Shown in pieces: positions 43,866 through 51,427 of a stretch of DNA of 64,000 nucleotides. The notes under the pieces were generated by a model, which was not told the origin of the DNA, did no database searches, and saw only the letters and a list, made by a program, of their open reading frames with translations. The DNA is from JALYGY01 sp963800975. GTDB lineage: Bacteria > Actinomycetota > Rubrobacteria > Rubrobacterales > Rubrobacteraceae. The stretch is taken from assembly GCA_963800975.1 (NCBI GenBank), contig CAWDDB010000008.1, forward strand, positions 186,001 to 250,000, in the 5' to 3' direction. The position numbers and the translations under genes are program-made. Each line of letters begins with the position of its first letter. Positions within the stretch are counted from its first letter, which is position 1.

Positions 43866-45034
43866 ACAACGAGGAAAGAATTGTCGTGGTTGGCGGTGGG
43901 CCCGCTGGTCTTTCTTCCGCCCGCGCTTACCGCGAGTCGGGCGGAAGCGGCAGCGTCACGATCCTGACGTCCGAGCCGTACCCGCCGTACAATCGCCCCC
44001 CGCTCACCAAAGAGTACCTGCGCGGCGAGATGGAGCAGGAAGACCTGCCCATCCAGGGCCCGGACTGGTACGAGGATAACGCCGTAGAGCTCAGGCTACA
44101 GACGGAGGTTTCGGCCGTGGATCGGGAGCGCGGGGTCGTTGAGACGGACGCCGGCGAAGTGGTGCCCTACGACGCCTGCGTCCTCGCCACCGGCTCGGAG
44201 CCGGTCCGCATCCCCGTGCCGGGCGGTGACGACCCGGAGATCCTGGTCATTCGGACCATAGAGAACTCAGCTCGCCTGCAGGATCGGGTCGGCCAGGGGT
44301 CCAGAGCCGTCGTCGTGGGGAGCGGGTTCATAGGGTGCGAGGCGGCGGCCTCGCTCTCGCTGCGGGGCGCCGAAGTTGCCCTCATAAGCCTCGAAGATTT
44401 GCCGCAGGAGGAACGCCTTGGCAACGAGGCGGGGGAGCGGATCCGTGGCTGGCTCGCCGATTACGGGGTCGATCTGCGCCTGGGCGCGAACCTGGAACGC
44501 ATCGAGCGCAGTAACGCCGGATTCGAGGTAAGCGTAGAAGGCGGTATGACGTTGCGAGCGGAGACCGTGCTCTTCGGGGCAGGCGTGAGCCCGCGCACGT
44601 CGCTCGCAATGGCTGCAGGCCTGGAGATCGACGGGGGCGTCATCACCGACTCGTCGATGAGGACCAGCGCACCCGGGATCTTCGCCGTCGGGGACATCGC
44701 GCGGGCCTACAACGAGTCAGCGGGGCGCCACCTGAGCGTGGAGCACTGGGGCGACGCCCTGGAGCACGGGCGCGTCGCGGGGACCGTCATCGCCGGCGGC
44801 GAGGCCGCCTGGACGATGGCCCCAGGGTTCTGGTCCACCATCGGCGACAAGACGATCAAGTACTGGGCCTGGGGCGACGGCTGGGACGACCTCAGCTACG
44901 AAGAGAAAGGCGAATCCTTCGCCGTCAGGTACGGCAAGGGCGGCGTGCTCGTGGGTATACTCGCCCACGGCGCCGACGAGGACTACGAAGAGGGTCGGGT
45001 CCTGATCGAAGCCGGCGCCCCGTTCACCACATGA
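43862..45034 (+). CDS. FAD/NAD(P)-dependent oxidoreductase (AIF/ferredoxin reductase-like)
   Basis: 390 residues, ATG overlapping the methyltransferase stop (ATGA). Two dinucleotide-binding motifs: FAD in VVVGGGPAGLSSARAYRESG, NAD(P)H in VVVGSGFIGCEAAASLSLRG; the second FAD motif is APGIFAVGDIARAY. YPPYNRPPLTKEYLRGE is the signature of ferredoxin/rubredoxin/putidaredoxin reductase-like proteins. No CxxC disulfide. It could pass electrons for a coupled oxidation, but no ferredoxin or P450 gene is nearby. Fourth gene of the operon. Confidence 0.9.
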   Translation: MNNEERIVVVGGGPAGLSSARAYRESGGSGSVTILTSEPYPPYNRPPLTKEYLRGEMEQEDLPIQGPDWYEDNAVELRLQTEVSAVDRERGVVETDAGEVVPYDACVLATGSEPVRIPVPGGDDPEILVIRTIENSARLQDRVGQGSRAVVVGSGFIGCEAAASLSLRGAEVALISLEDLPQEERLGNEAGERIRGWLADYGVDLRLGANLERIERSNAGFEVSVEGGMTLRAETVLFGAGVSPRTSLAMAAGLEIDGGVITDSSMRTSAPGIFAVGDIARAYNESAGRHLSVEHWGDALEHGRVAGTVIAGGEAAWTMAPGFWSTIGDKTIKYWAWGDGWDDLSYEEKGESFAVRYGKGGVLVGILAHGADEDYEEGRVLIEAGAPFTT

Positions 45035-45813
45035 CGCTGCCCGCCCCAAGCCCGGATCTCCGGGCCTGCGTCGTTGTTCCGGCGCGCGACGAAGAGGAGC
45101 TTGTATCCGCCTGCCTTCAGGCCCTAGCCGCTCAGGAGGACGTCGGACACCAAGAGTACGAGGTGCTCCTGGTACTCGATGCCTGCGCGGACAGCACCGA
45201 GGCGCGCGCCCTCGAGGTCGCAACGGTCAACCCAGCGCTTCGCCTGTACTTTCTGGATGGTCCGGGGATTGGATCGGGTCACGCCCGGAGGGTGGGAATG
45301 GACGCCGCGTGCGCCCGCCTGAACTCCAGCGGGCGCCCCGACGGGCTAATCGCCTCCACCGACGCAGACACGATAGTGGCCTCGGACTGGCTCTCTGCCC
45401 AGCTGGACGCGGTTGCCAGCGGCGCGAAGGCCATCGGCGGCCGCATCGACCTCCCGGTCGACGGATCGGTGCCCCAGCACCTGCTGGACTGGCACGCCGA
45501 GCGCGGCCGAAGACGCCTCCATAAACTGCTCTCCGAGCCGGACCGGGTAGGCAGAACAGAACACTGGCAGTTCAGCGGCGCCTCCCTGGCCATCACGGCA
45601 GAGGTCTACGGCGAGGTGGGCGGCCTCGAACCGCTGCCGGTGCTCGAGGACGAGGGCCTGGAGAGGGTATTGGTGCAACACGGTATCCCCGTAGAGCGCC
45701 TGCGTTCCGTGCGAGCGATGACCTCGGGCCGGCTGGTGGGCCGTGCCGGGCGAGGCCTCGCCCACGACCTCTCGCGGGTTATCCTTGAACGCGGCAAGCG
45801 AGCCACACGCTAA
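45031..45813 (+). CDS. Glycosyltransferase family 2
   Basis: 260 residues, start overlapping the previous stop (ATGA). GT-A fold: ACVVVPARDEEELVSACLQA (nucleotide-sugar site), LDACADSTEARA, the DxD-type motif in STDADTIVASDW, FSGASLAITAEVYGEVGGLE and VLEDEGLERVLV with the likely catalytic Asp. No membrane segments, unlike NodC-type synthases, so it is more like enzymes that add one sugar. Last gene of the five-gene operon; the next gene is on the opposite strand. Confidence 0.9.
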   Translation: MTLPAPSPDLRACVVVPARDEEELVSACLQALAAQEDVGHQEYEVLLVLDACADSTEARALEVATVNPALRLYFLDGPGIGSGHARRVGMDAACARLNSSGRPDGLIASTDADTIVASDWLSAQLDAVASGAKAIGGRIDLPVDGSVPQHLLDWHAERGRRRLHKLLSEPDRVGRTEHWQFSGASLAITAEVYGEVGGLEPLPVLEDEGLERVLVQHGIPVERLRSVRAMTSGRLVGRAGRGLAHDLSRVILERGKRATR

Positions 45814-46053
45814 CCCCTGCGCTTCACAGCAGAGGCAGCTATGACCCGGCACTTGCTTTCCCCAGTCAGGGTAGTGAGTTATGTCCCCACGACCTGACCA
45901 CCGGCAAGACAGTTGCGCACTGGAGCTCAGAATCTCCGAGATCGCCCGGGTCCCCGAACGGGCCTATCACGTGAACGAACCGGCGCACCGTGGCGGCTCG
46001 GGCAACCGAACGTCGTGAGGCTGTGCCTTCTCGGCCACTCCAGATTCTAGGCG

Positions 46054-46440
46054 TCAGGAAGTCTGTCTTTTCTCCTGGTACTCCTGGATGCTCTCGTATA
46101 CCTCGTCGGGGAACTGCAGCTCGTTGTACACGTTGCAGGCGTCCGGGTCGTCGGGGTTGGGGCAGATCTGGAAGTCCTGCTGCTCCTGCCACTCGAGGAC
46201 GCGGTCGCGCCTGGGCGGGCTGTACCCCTTGTCCTTGACCTGCTGCACCATAGCCCGGATCTCAGCCTCATCTGCGTCTCGGTCCTTGGTGAGCAGCTCG
46301 ACCAGCTGGTCGTCGTCTACGAAGTGACGACCGACCATCGCGAACACCAACCTGCCGTAGTGCCCGATGTCATCGCCGTCGTCCAGCGCGTCGAGCATGT
46401 GCGCCATCATCGGGCTCTGACGTAGATCTTCTACCGACAT
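46054..46440 (-). CDS. Conserved-looking hypothetical protein, acidic
   Basis: 128 residues, not recognised. It starts at ATG 46440 with AGGAG upstream. Mostly helical and acidic; two features stand out: a Asp/Glu-rich segment (DDDQLVELLTKDRDADEAEI) and one Cys pair far apart in FQICPNPDDPDACNVYNELQ, which could bind a metal. No signal peptide or membrane helix. It lies 75 nt downstream of the sirtuin gene on the same strand; about 240 nt of plain sequence separate it from the convergent glycosyltransferase. Confidence 0.7.
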   Translation of the reverse strand: MSVEDLRQSPMMAHMLDALDDGDDIGHYGRLVFAMVGRHFVDDDQLVELLTKDRDADEAEIRAMVQQVKDKGYSPPRRDRVLEWQEQQDFQICPNPDDPDACNVYNELQFPDEVYESIQEYQEKRQTS

Positions 46441-46515
46441 ACCGGCTCCTTTCGAATCGTTCGCCTGAATGTACGAGCGACAACCGAAAACAACGTGGCC
46501 AAAAACACACGGGGC

Positions 46516-47277
46516 CTAGGATGCCGGTCGCGAAAAACCTCTGCGCACTAGCTCTGGGAGCACCGATCCCGCCGTGCCGCGCAATGCATGATCCGCGTGC
46601 GTTGTCAGGGACGTCTCAGCCGGGTTCACCTCGACGACGAGCGCGCCGCTCTCGAGCGCCTCGTATGGTAGTCCCGCGGCCGGGTAGACCAGGGATGAGG
46701 TCCCCACCGAGAGAAACACGTCGCACCCGCGTGCTGCCGCAGAAGCCATCTCCATAGCTTCTCGAGGCAGCGCCTCCCCGAACCACACCACGTCCGGGCG
46801 CAGGGGCGCGCCGCAATTCTGGCAGGCGGGAGGCGCGACACCCGACTCCTGCGGCTCCACGATCAACCCCTCGGAGGAGCACCTGGCGCGACGGATGTTC
46901 CCGTGCAGCTCGATTGAGTGCTTGCTGCCGGCTCGCTGGTGCAGCCCGTCTACGTTCTGCGTCACCAGGGTGAAGTACGGAACCCTGCTCTCCAGCTCGG
47001 CGAGAGCGACGTGACCAGGGTTGGGCGCCGCTTCCTCGACCAGCTTGCGCCGCCACGCGTACCACTCCCAGACCAGGCTGGGTTCGCGGGCGAAGGCTTC
47101 GGGCGTCGCGAGCTCCTGCGGGTCGTAGCGCGCCCAGAGCCCCGTCTGTGCCTCGCGAAAAGTGGGCACCCCGCTCTCGGCGGAGATCCCAGAGCCGGTC
47201 AGCGCGACCACTCGCTCCGCCCGGCGGAGGGCTTCGGTGAGGTCCTCAGGGATCGTGGGGTCGGCTTCCGAGGTCAC
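46516..47277 (-). CDS. cobB: NAD-dependent protein deacylase (sirtuin, CobB class III)
   Basis: 253 residues from a GTG inside the hisS stop. NAD site VALTGSGISAESGVPTFRE, TQNVDGLHQRAGS, catalytic His125 in ELHGNIRR, and SVGTSSLVYPAAG. Tyr73 and Arg76 (WYAWRR) fit the class III pocket that accepts succinyl/malonyl-lysine. The zinc site is unusual: instead of two CxxC pairs it has Cys133-Ser-Ser-Glu136 and Cys152-x-x-Cys155, so one cysteine is missing. Enzyme is probably active, because the structural zinc can be coordinated otherwise or lost in some sirtuins. Confidence 0.92.
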   Translation of the reverse strand: MTSEADPTIPEDLTEALRRAERVVALTGSGISAESGVPTFREAQTGLWARYDPQELATPEAFAREPSLVWEWYAWRRKLVEEAAPNPGHVALAELESRVPYFTLVTQNVDGLHQRAGSKHSIELHGNIRRARCSSEGLIVEPQESGVAPPACQNCGAPLRPDVVWFGEALPREAMEMASAAARGCDVFLSVGTSSLVYPAAGLPYEALESGALVVEVNPAETSLTTHADHALRGTAGSVLPELVRRGFSRPAS

Positions 47278-48563
47278 CCGGTCACTGCCAGGAGCAGCTC
47301 TTTCGCCCCGTCCGCCACCGGGACGGCCCGTTCCTCGCCCGACCTCATGTCGCGTAGCTTGCAGATGCCGCGTTGCAGTTCGTCCTCGCCGAGGATGGCA
47401 GCGTAGGCCGCGCCTGAGCGGTCGGCTTGCCTGAACTGGCCCTTGGCTCCTCTCCCGCCGTAGTCCAGGTCGCAAGCGACGCCTTCCCCACGCAACGCTG
47501 CAACCAGCCGCATGGCCGGCAAGCGCGCTTCCGGAGCCAGCGTCACGAAGAAAACGTCCAGGATCCTTCTCGCCTCCCGCTCGCTGGCAGCCAGCAAGAT
47601 GCGTTCCACGCCGCTGCCCCAACCGATGCCGGGCAGGTCCGGGCCACCGAGATCTCCGATAAGGCCGCCGTACCTCCCACCCGCTCCTACCGTACTCTGC
47701 GCCCCGAGCGCCGCGCTCTTGGCCTCGAACACCGTCGAGGTGTAGTAGTCGAGGCCACGCACGAGCCTCTCGTCCAACTCGTAGGGGATGGACAGGGCCT
47801 CGAGACCGTCCTTGACCGCCGCCAGATGGGCGCTCGCCTCGTCGCTGAGAAATTCCCCGATCAGCGGCGCCGCGGCGAGCACTGCCTGGGTGCTTTCGCT
47901 TTTGGAATCGAAGGTGCGCAACGGGTTGGTCTCCAGGCGGGCGACCGATTCGGGGTCCAGGTCGGCGGTATGCTTTCGCAAGTAGTTCTTCAGCTCGGGC
48001 ACGTACCTGCGGCGGGTCTCCATGTCGCCCAGGTTGTTGACGTACACGACCTCTTCACGCACCCCGACCGCGCGGTGTATGTCGTAGAGCAGCGCGATCA
48101 CCTCTACGTCGGTTAGTGGATCCTCCGACCCTAGGACCTCCACCCCGATCTGGCTGTGCTGCCGGTAGCGGCCCCGCTGCTGGCGCTCCTGGCGGAACAT
48201 GGGACCCATGTACCAGAGCTTCATCGGTTGGGCCAGCTTGTACAGGCCGTGCTCGATGTAGGCCCGGATGATGCCGGGGGTTCCCTCGGGGCGCAGCGCT
48301 AGTGCGCGCCCGCCGTTGTCCGTGAAGGTGAACATCTCCTTCTGGACCACGATGTCGGAGCCCTCGCCAGCGCTTTTTGTGAAGAGATCGGCCTCCTCGA
48401 AGACTGGCACGCGCAGTTCGTCGTAGCGATAGCGGCGGAATATCTCCCGCGCCACTTCCTCCACGAAAGACCACAGCTCGGGACGCTCGTGCGGCTCGCG
48501 ATCCTGCCCCGACCCGGCCGGGAACGCGTCGTAGGTACCCCTCGGCCCCTGAAAGGCCGTCAC
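47274..48563 (-). CDS. hisS: Histidine--tRNA ligase
   Basis: 429 residues, GTG start overlapping the previous stop. Class II motifs: QGPRGTYDAFP, RPEGTPGIIRAYIEHG, MFRQERQQRGRYRQHSQIG (motif 2), LDYYTSTVFEA, GGRYGGLIGDLGG and the C-terminal anticodon-binding domain (LRGEGVACDLDYGGRGAKGQ). Part of the common order rel, MBL hydrolase, hisS. Confidence 0.96.
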   Translation of the reverse strand: MTAFQGPRGTYDAFPAGSGQDREPHERPELWSFVEEVAREIFRRYRYDELRVPVFEEADLFTKSAGEGSDIVVQKEMFTFTDNGGRALALRPEGTPGIIRAYIEHGLYKLAQPMKLWYMGPMFRQERQQRGRYRQHSQIGVEVLGSEDPLTDVEVIALLYDIHRAVGVREEVVYVNNLGDMETRRRYVPELKNYLRKHTADLDPESVARLETNPLRTFDSKSESTQAVLAAAPLIGEFLSDEASAHLAAVKDGLEALSIPYELDERLVRGLDYYTSTVFEAKSAALGAQSTVGAGGRYGGLIGDLGGPDLPGIGWGSGVERILLAASEREARRILDVFFVTLAPEARLPAMRLVAALRGEGVACDLDYGGRGAKGQFRQADRSGAAYAAILGEDELQRGICKLRDMRSGEERAVPVADGAKELLLAVTG

Positions 48564-49138
48564 GGCAGGAGCGGCGGCAGGTACGGGTTCGAGCGTAGCT
48601 CGTCGGCCGCGCCCAGCACGGGCCCGTGGCCGGCGTAGAGCCGGGTGGCCTCACGCCAAAGGGGCATCACCTTGCGCAGGGAAAGCTCCAGATCCTCCCA
48701 GTTGGCGCCAGGGATGTCCGTGCGGCCGACGCTACCGGGCAGGACCAGGTCACCCACGATCTGGTCCTCCCCCAGCACAAACGTCACCGACCCGGGCGAG
48801 TGCCCTGGCGTGTGGAAGACCAGAAACGTCTCCCCGGCGATGCGCAGCTCCTGGCCGTCGTCGAGCGGCTCGTATACCGAAACGTCGGCCCGGTCTGCGT
48901 CGTCAGGGTGCACGTAGACCGGGGCGTTCGTCTCCGAGAGCACGTCGCCCAGGGCTTCCACGTGGTCGGCGTGACCGTGGGTGATGAGGACGGCCTCCAC
49001 GGGTTGCCGGACCGCCGCAAGGATCTTCCCGGGCTCGGCCCCCGCGTCCACTATCACGTCGCCATCCAGGCCGTGGACGACGTAGGAGTTGACCTCGAAG
49101 CCGCCCATCGAGACGGTAACCTGTTGGACCTCCGTCAC
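48560..49138 (-). CDS. Metallo-beta-lactamase-fold hydrolase (glyoxalase II-like)
   Basis: 192 residues. Metal-binding THGHADHVEAL, a second His in FHTPGHSPGSV, the bridging Asp in DQIVGDLVLPG and the last His in YAGHGPVLG. The small size and short C-terminus fit the YcbL/glyoxalase-II-like group, with hydroxyacylglutathione-type thioesters or similar as usual substrates. It starts inside the rel 3' end and ends inside hisS (4-nt overlaps). Confidence 0.9.
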   Translation of the reverse strand: MTEVQQVTVSMGGFEVNSYVVHGLDGDVIVDAGAEPGKILAAVRQPVEAVLITHGHADHVEALGDVLSETNAPVYVHPDDADRADVSVYEPLDDGQELRIAGETFLVFHTPGHSPGSVTFVLGEDQIVGDLVLPGSVGRTDIPGANWEDLELSLRKVMPLWREATRLYAGHGPVLGAADELRSNPYLPPLLP

Positions 49139-51366
49139 GAGGTTTCCTGGCGCTCCAGTGGCGTCCCGTCGCGCGAGATCCGGCGCACGTCGTAGACATC
49201 CGGGATACCCCGGATCTTGCGGATAACCTCGTCCACGTGCTGCACGCTGGCGGCCCTGAAAGCGAACCGGCTCAGCGCCGTGCGGTCTTCGATGGTGTCC
49301 ACGCGCGCGGAGAGGATGTTCACCCCGGCGTCCGAGATCGTGCGGGTAATGTCGCTCAGCAGGTGCGTCCGGTCAAGCGCCTCGACCAGGAGCTCCACGG
49401 TAAATAGCCTGCCCTCCGCGGCCGCCCACTCGACTTCCACGAATCGTTCCGGGTCGCGCGCCCTCAGGGCCCTCGCGTTGGTGCAGCCCTTGGCGTGCAC
49501 CACGACGCCGCGCCCGAGGGAGACGTACCCAACGATGTCGTCCCCCGGCATCGGCGTGCAGCAGCGAGCCAGGCGGGTGAGGATGCCGCTCGAGCCGACG
49601 ACCCGAACCCCCGTCTCCTCCCCGGTGCCGGCCTCGGAGTCTGGCAGCGGCAGCGAGACCAGGGCCGACGTGCTTTCGTCCTCTTCTTTGGGGTGGACGC
49701 GCTCGACTATGCGGTGGGCGACGTTCTCGGCGGAGAGGACGCCAGCGCCGACCGCGGCGAGCATATCGTCCGGGGTCGAGTAGTTCGTGAAGCGTGCGAC
49801 GTCCTCGAGTATGCCCGATGGCACCTTGCCGACCCGCTGCTTCTTCAGGAGGGAGACCACCTTCTCGCGCCCAGTGGAGAGGTTGTCCTCCCTGTCGGCC
49901 CGGTTGAAGAACTGCCGGATCTTGTTGCGGGCGCGTCCGCTCTGCACGACCGCGAGCCAATCGCGGCTCGGGCTCGCGGACTTGCCGGTGATCACCTCGA
50001 CGCGATCGCCCGAGACCAGCTCGGAGTCGAGCGGCACGATGCGTCCGTTCACCTTTGCGCCTATGGTCCGGTGCCCAACCTCGGTGTGCACGTGGTAGGC
50101 GAAATCTATCGGCGTCGCGTTGGAGGGGAGGCTGATCACGTCGCCCTTCGGCGTGAAGACGTATACCTCGTCCGCGACCAGCTCGCCCTTGATGGATTGC
50201 ATGAACTCCGCGGCGTCGGTCGTCTCCTTCTGCCACTCCATCATGCTATTGAGCCAGCCGAGGCGGGCCGAGTCGCCATCGCCCGAGCCCTGCTTGTACA
50301 TCCAGTGGGCCGCGATGCCGAACTCGGCGGTCGCCTCCATCTCGCGGGTCCGGATCTGGATCTCCAGCAGCTTGCCCTCGTTCGACATCACCGTCGTGTG
50401 CAGTGACTGGTACATGTTGAACTTGGGCATCGCGACGTAGTCCTTGAAGCGGCCCGGGATCGGCTTCCACAGGGAATGGATGACGCCGAGCGCACCGTAG
50501 CAGTCGCGAACCGAGTCTACGACGACTCGAAGTCCTGCCAGGTCGTAGATCTCGTTGAACTCCTTGTTGCGCCTCACCATCTTGTTGTAGATGGAGTAGA
50601 AGTGCTTGACGCGACCCCGAACCTCGGCCTCTATCCCGGTGTCGCGCAGGTTGCGGATCAGCTCCGCGCCCGTGCCGTTGATGAAGGCCTCCCTGTCGCC
50701 CCGGCGCGCGGCGACGAGGCGCTTGATCTCCTCGTAGCGCCTGGGGTGCAGCGTCGCGAACGAGAGGTCCTCGAGCTCCCACTTGAGGGAATAGATCCCG
50801 AGCCGGTGGGCGAGCGGGGCGTAGATCTCGAGCGTCTCCGTCGCCTTCCTTAGCTGGGTCTCACGTTTGAGGTAGGCGACGGTCCTCATGTTATGCAGCC
50901 TGTCGGCGAGCTTGATTATGATGACCCGCACGTCTTTGCTCATCGCCACGATCATCTTGCGCAGCGACTCGGCCTGCGCGTCCTCGAGGTTCCCAGAGGG
51001 CAGCCTCTTGAGCTTGGTGACCCCGTCCACGATATCCGCCAGCTCGGGGCCGAACGTCGAGGCAAGCTCGCCTTTGGTGATGCCCGTGTCTTCGAGCACA
51101 TCATGCAATAGCGCGGCCGCGATGGTGGTGGGGTCGAGGCGGAGTTCCGCGAGGATATCCGCTGTGGCAAGCGGATGGTAAACAAAAGGCTCCCCGCTCT
51201 TTCGGATCTGGCCCCGATGCGCCGCGTGGGCCACCGCGTACGCCTCGGCCAGCAGCTCCTCGGTGCCCTCCGGGCCGTAGGTGGCGACCTTCTCGATAAG
51301 CGAGGAAATTGTTACGGGAGGGGCCGGGATGGCCCTCGGGCGTTCCTCTGTGCGTACCGGTTCCAT
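49135..51366 (-). CDS. rel: Bifunctional (p)ppGpp synthetase/hydrolase Rel
   Basis: About 743 residues. HD hydrolase domain (HAAHRGQIRKSGEPFVYHPL, LLHDVLEDTG), synthetase domain (GRFKDYVAMPKFNMYQSLHT; the RFKD motif is that of bifunctional enzymes), TGS domain (YVFTPKGDVISLPSNATPID), zinc-finger/helical part (LARCCTPMPGDDIVG), and C-terminal ACT domain (LLSDITRTISDAGVNILSA). The second ATG (51366) is chosen because it lies six bases after a TATAAT box; the ATG at 51372 would abut the box. It opens the operon rel, MBL hydrolase, hisS, sirtuin. Confidence 0.95.
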   Translation of the reverse strand: MEPVRTEERPRAIPAPPVTISSLIEKVATYGPEGTEELLAEAYAVAHAAHRGQIRKSGEPFVYHPLATADILAELRLDPTTIAAALLHDVLEDTGITKGELASTFGPELADIVDGVTKLKRLPSGNLEDAQAESLRKMIVAMSKDVRVIIIKLADRLHNMRTVAYLKRETQLRKATETLEIYAPLAHRLGIYSLKWELEDLSFATLHPRRYEEIKRLVAARRGDREAFINGTGAELIRNLRDTGIEAEVRGRVKHFYSIYNKMVRRNKEFNEIYDLAGLRVVVDSVRDCYGALGVIHSLWKPIPGRFKDYVAMPKFNMYQSLHTTVMSNEGKLLEIQIRTREMEATAEFGIAAHWMYKQGSGDGDSARLGWLNSMMEWQKETTDAAEFMQSIKGELVADEVYVFTPKGDVISLPSNATPIDFAYHVHTEVGHRTIGAKVNGRIVPLDSELVSGDRVEVITGKSASPSRDWLAVVQSGRARNKIRQFFNRADREDNLSTGREKVVSLLKKQRVGKVPSGILEDVARFTNYSTPDDMLAAVGAGVLSAENVAHRIVERVHPKEEDESTSALVSLPLPDSEAGTGEETGVRVVGSSGILTRLARCCTPMPGDDIVGYVSLGRGVVVHAKGCTNARALRARDPERFVEVEWAAAEGRLFTVELLVEALDRTHLLSDITRTISDAGVNILSARVDTIEDRTALSRFAFRAASVQHVDEVIRKIRGIPDVYDVRRISRDGTPLERQETS

Positions 51367-51372
51367 ACGCAT

Positions 51373-51381
51373 ATTATACCA
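51373..51381 (-). promoter_or_regulatory. Extended -10 promoter for a leaderless rel transcript
   Basis: TGGTATAAT on the minus strand is a perfect TATAAT with a TG one base upstream (extended -10). Six bases separate it from the ATG at 51366, so transcription should start at the start codon itself. No ribosome-binding site is present. Confidence 0.6.
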
Positions 51382-51427
51382 GGGAGGAACCAGGCTCCGG
51401 GGCAGACCAGGGCTCCAGGGGCGGCCC

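Noticed and set aside
46516..47622. A 368-residue version of the sirtuin
   Set aside because: The extra N-terminus is a shadow of hisS; the GTG overlapping the hisS stop fits the family.
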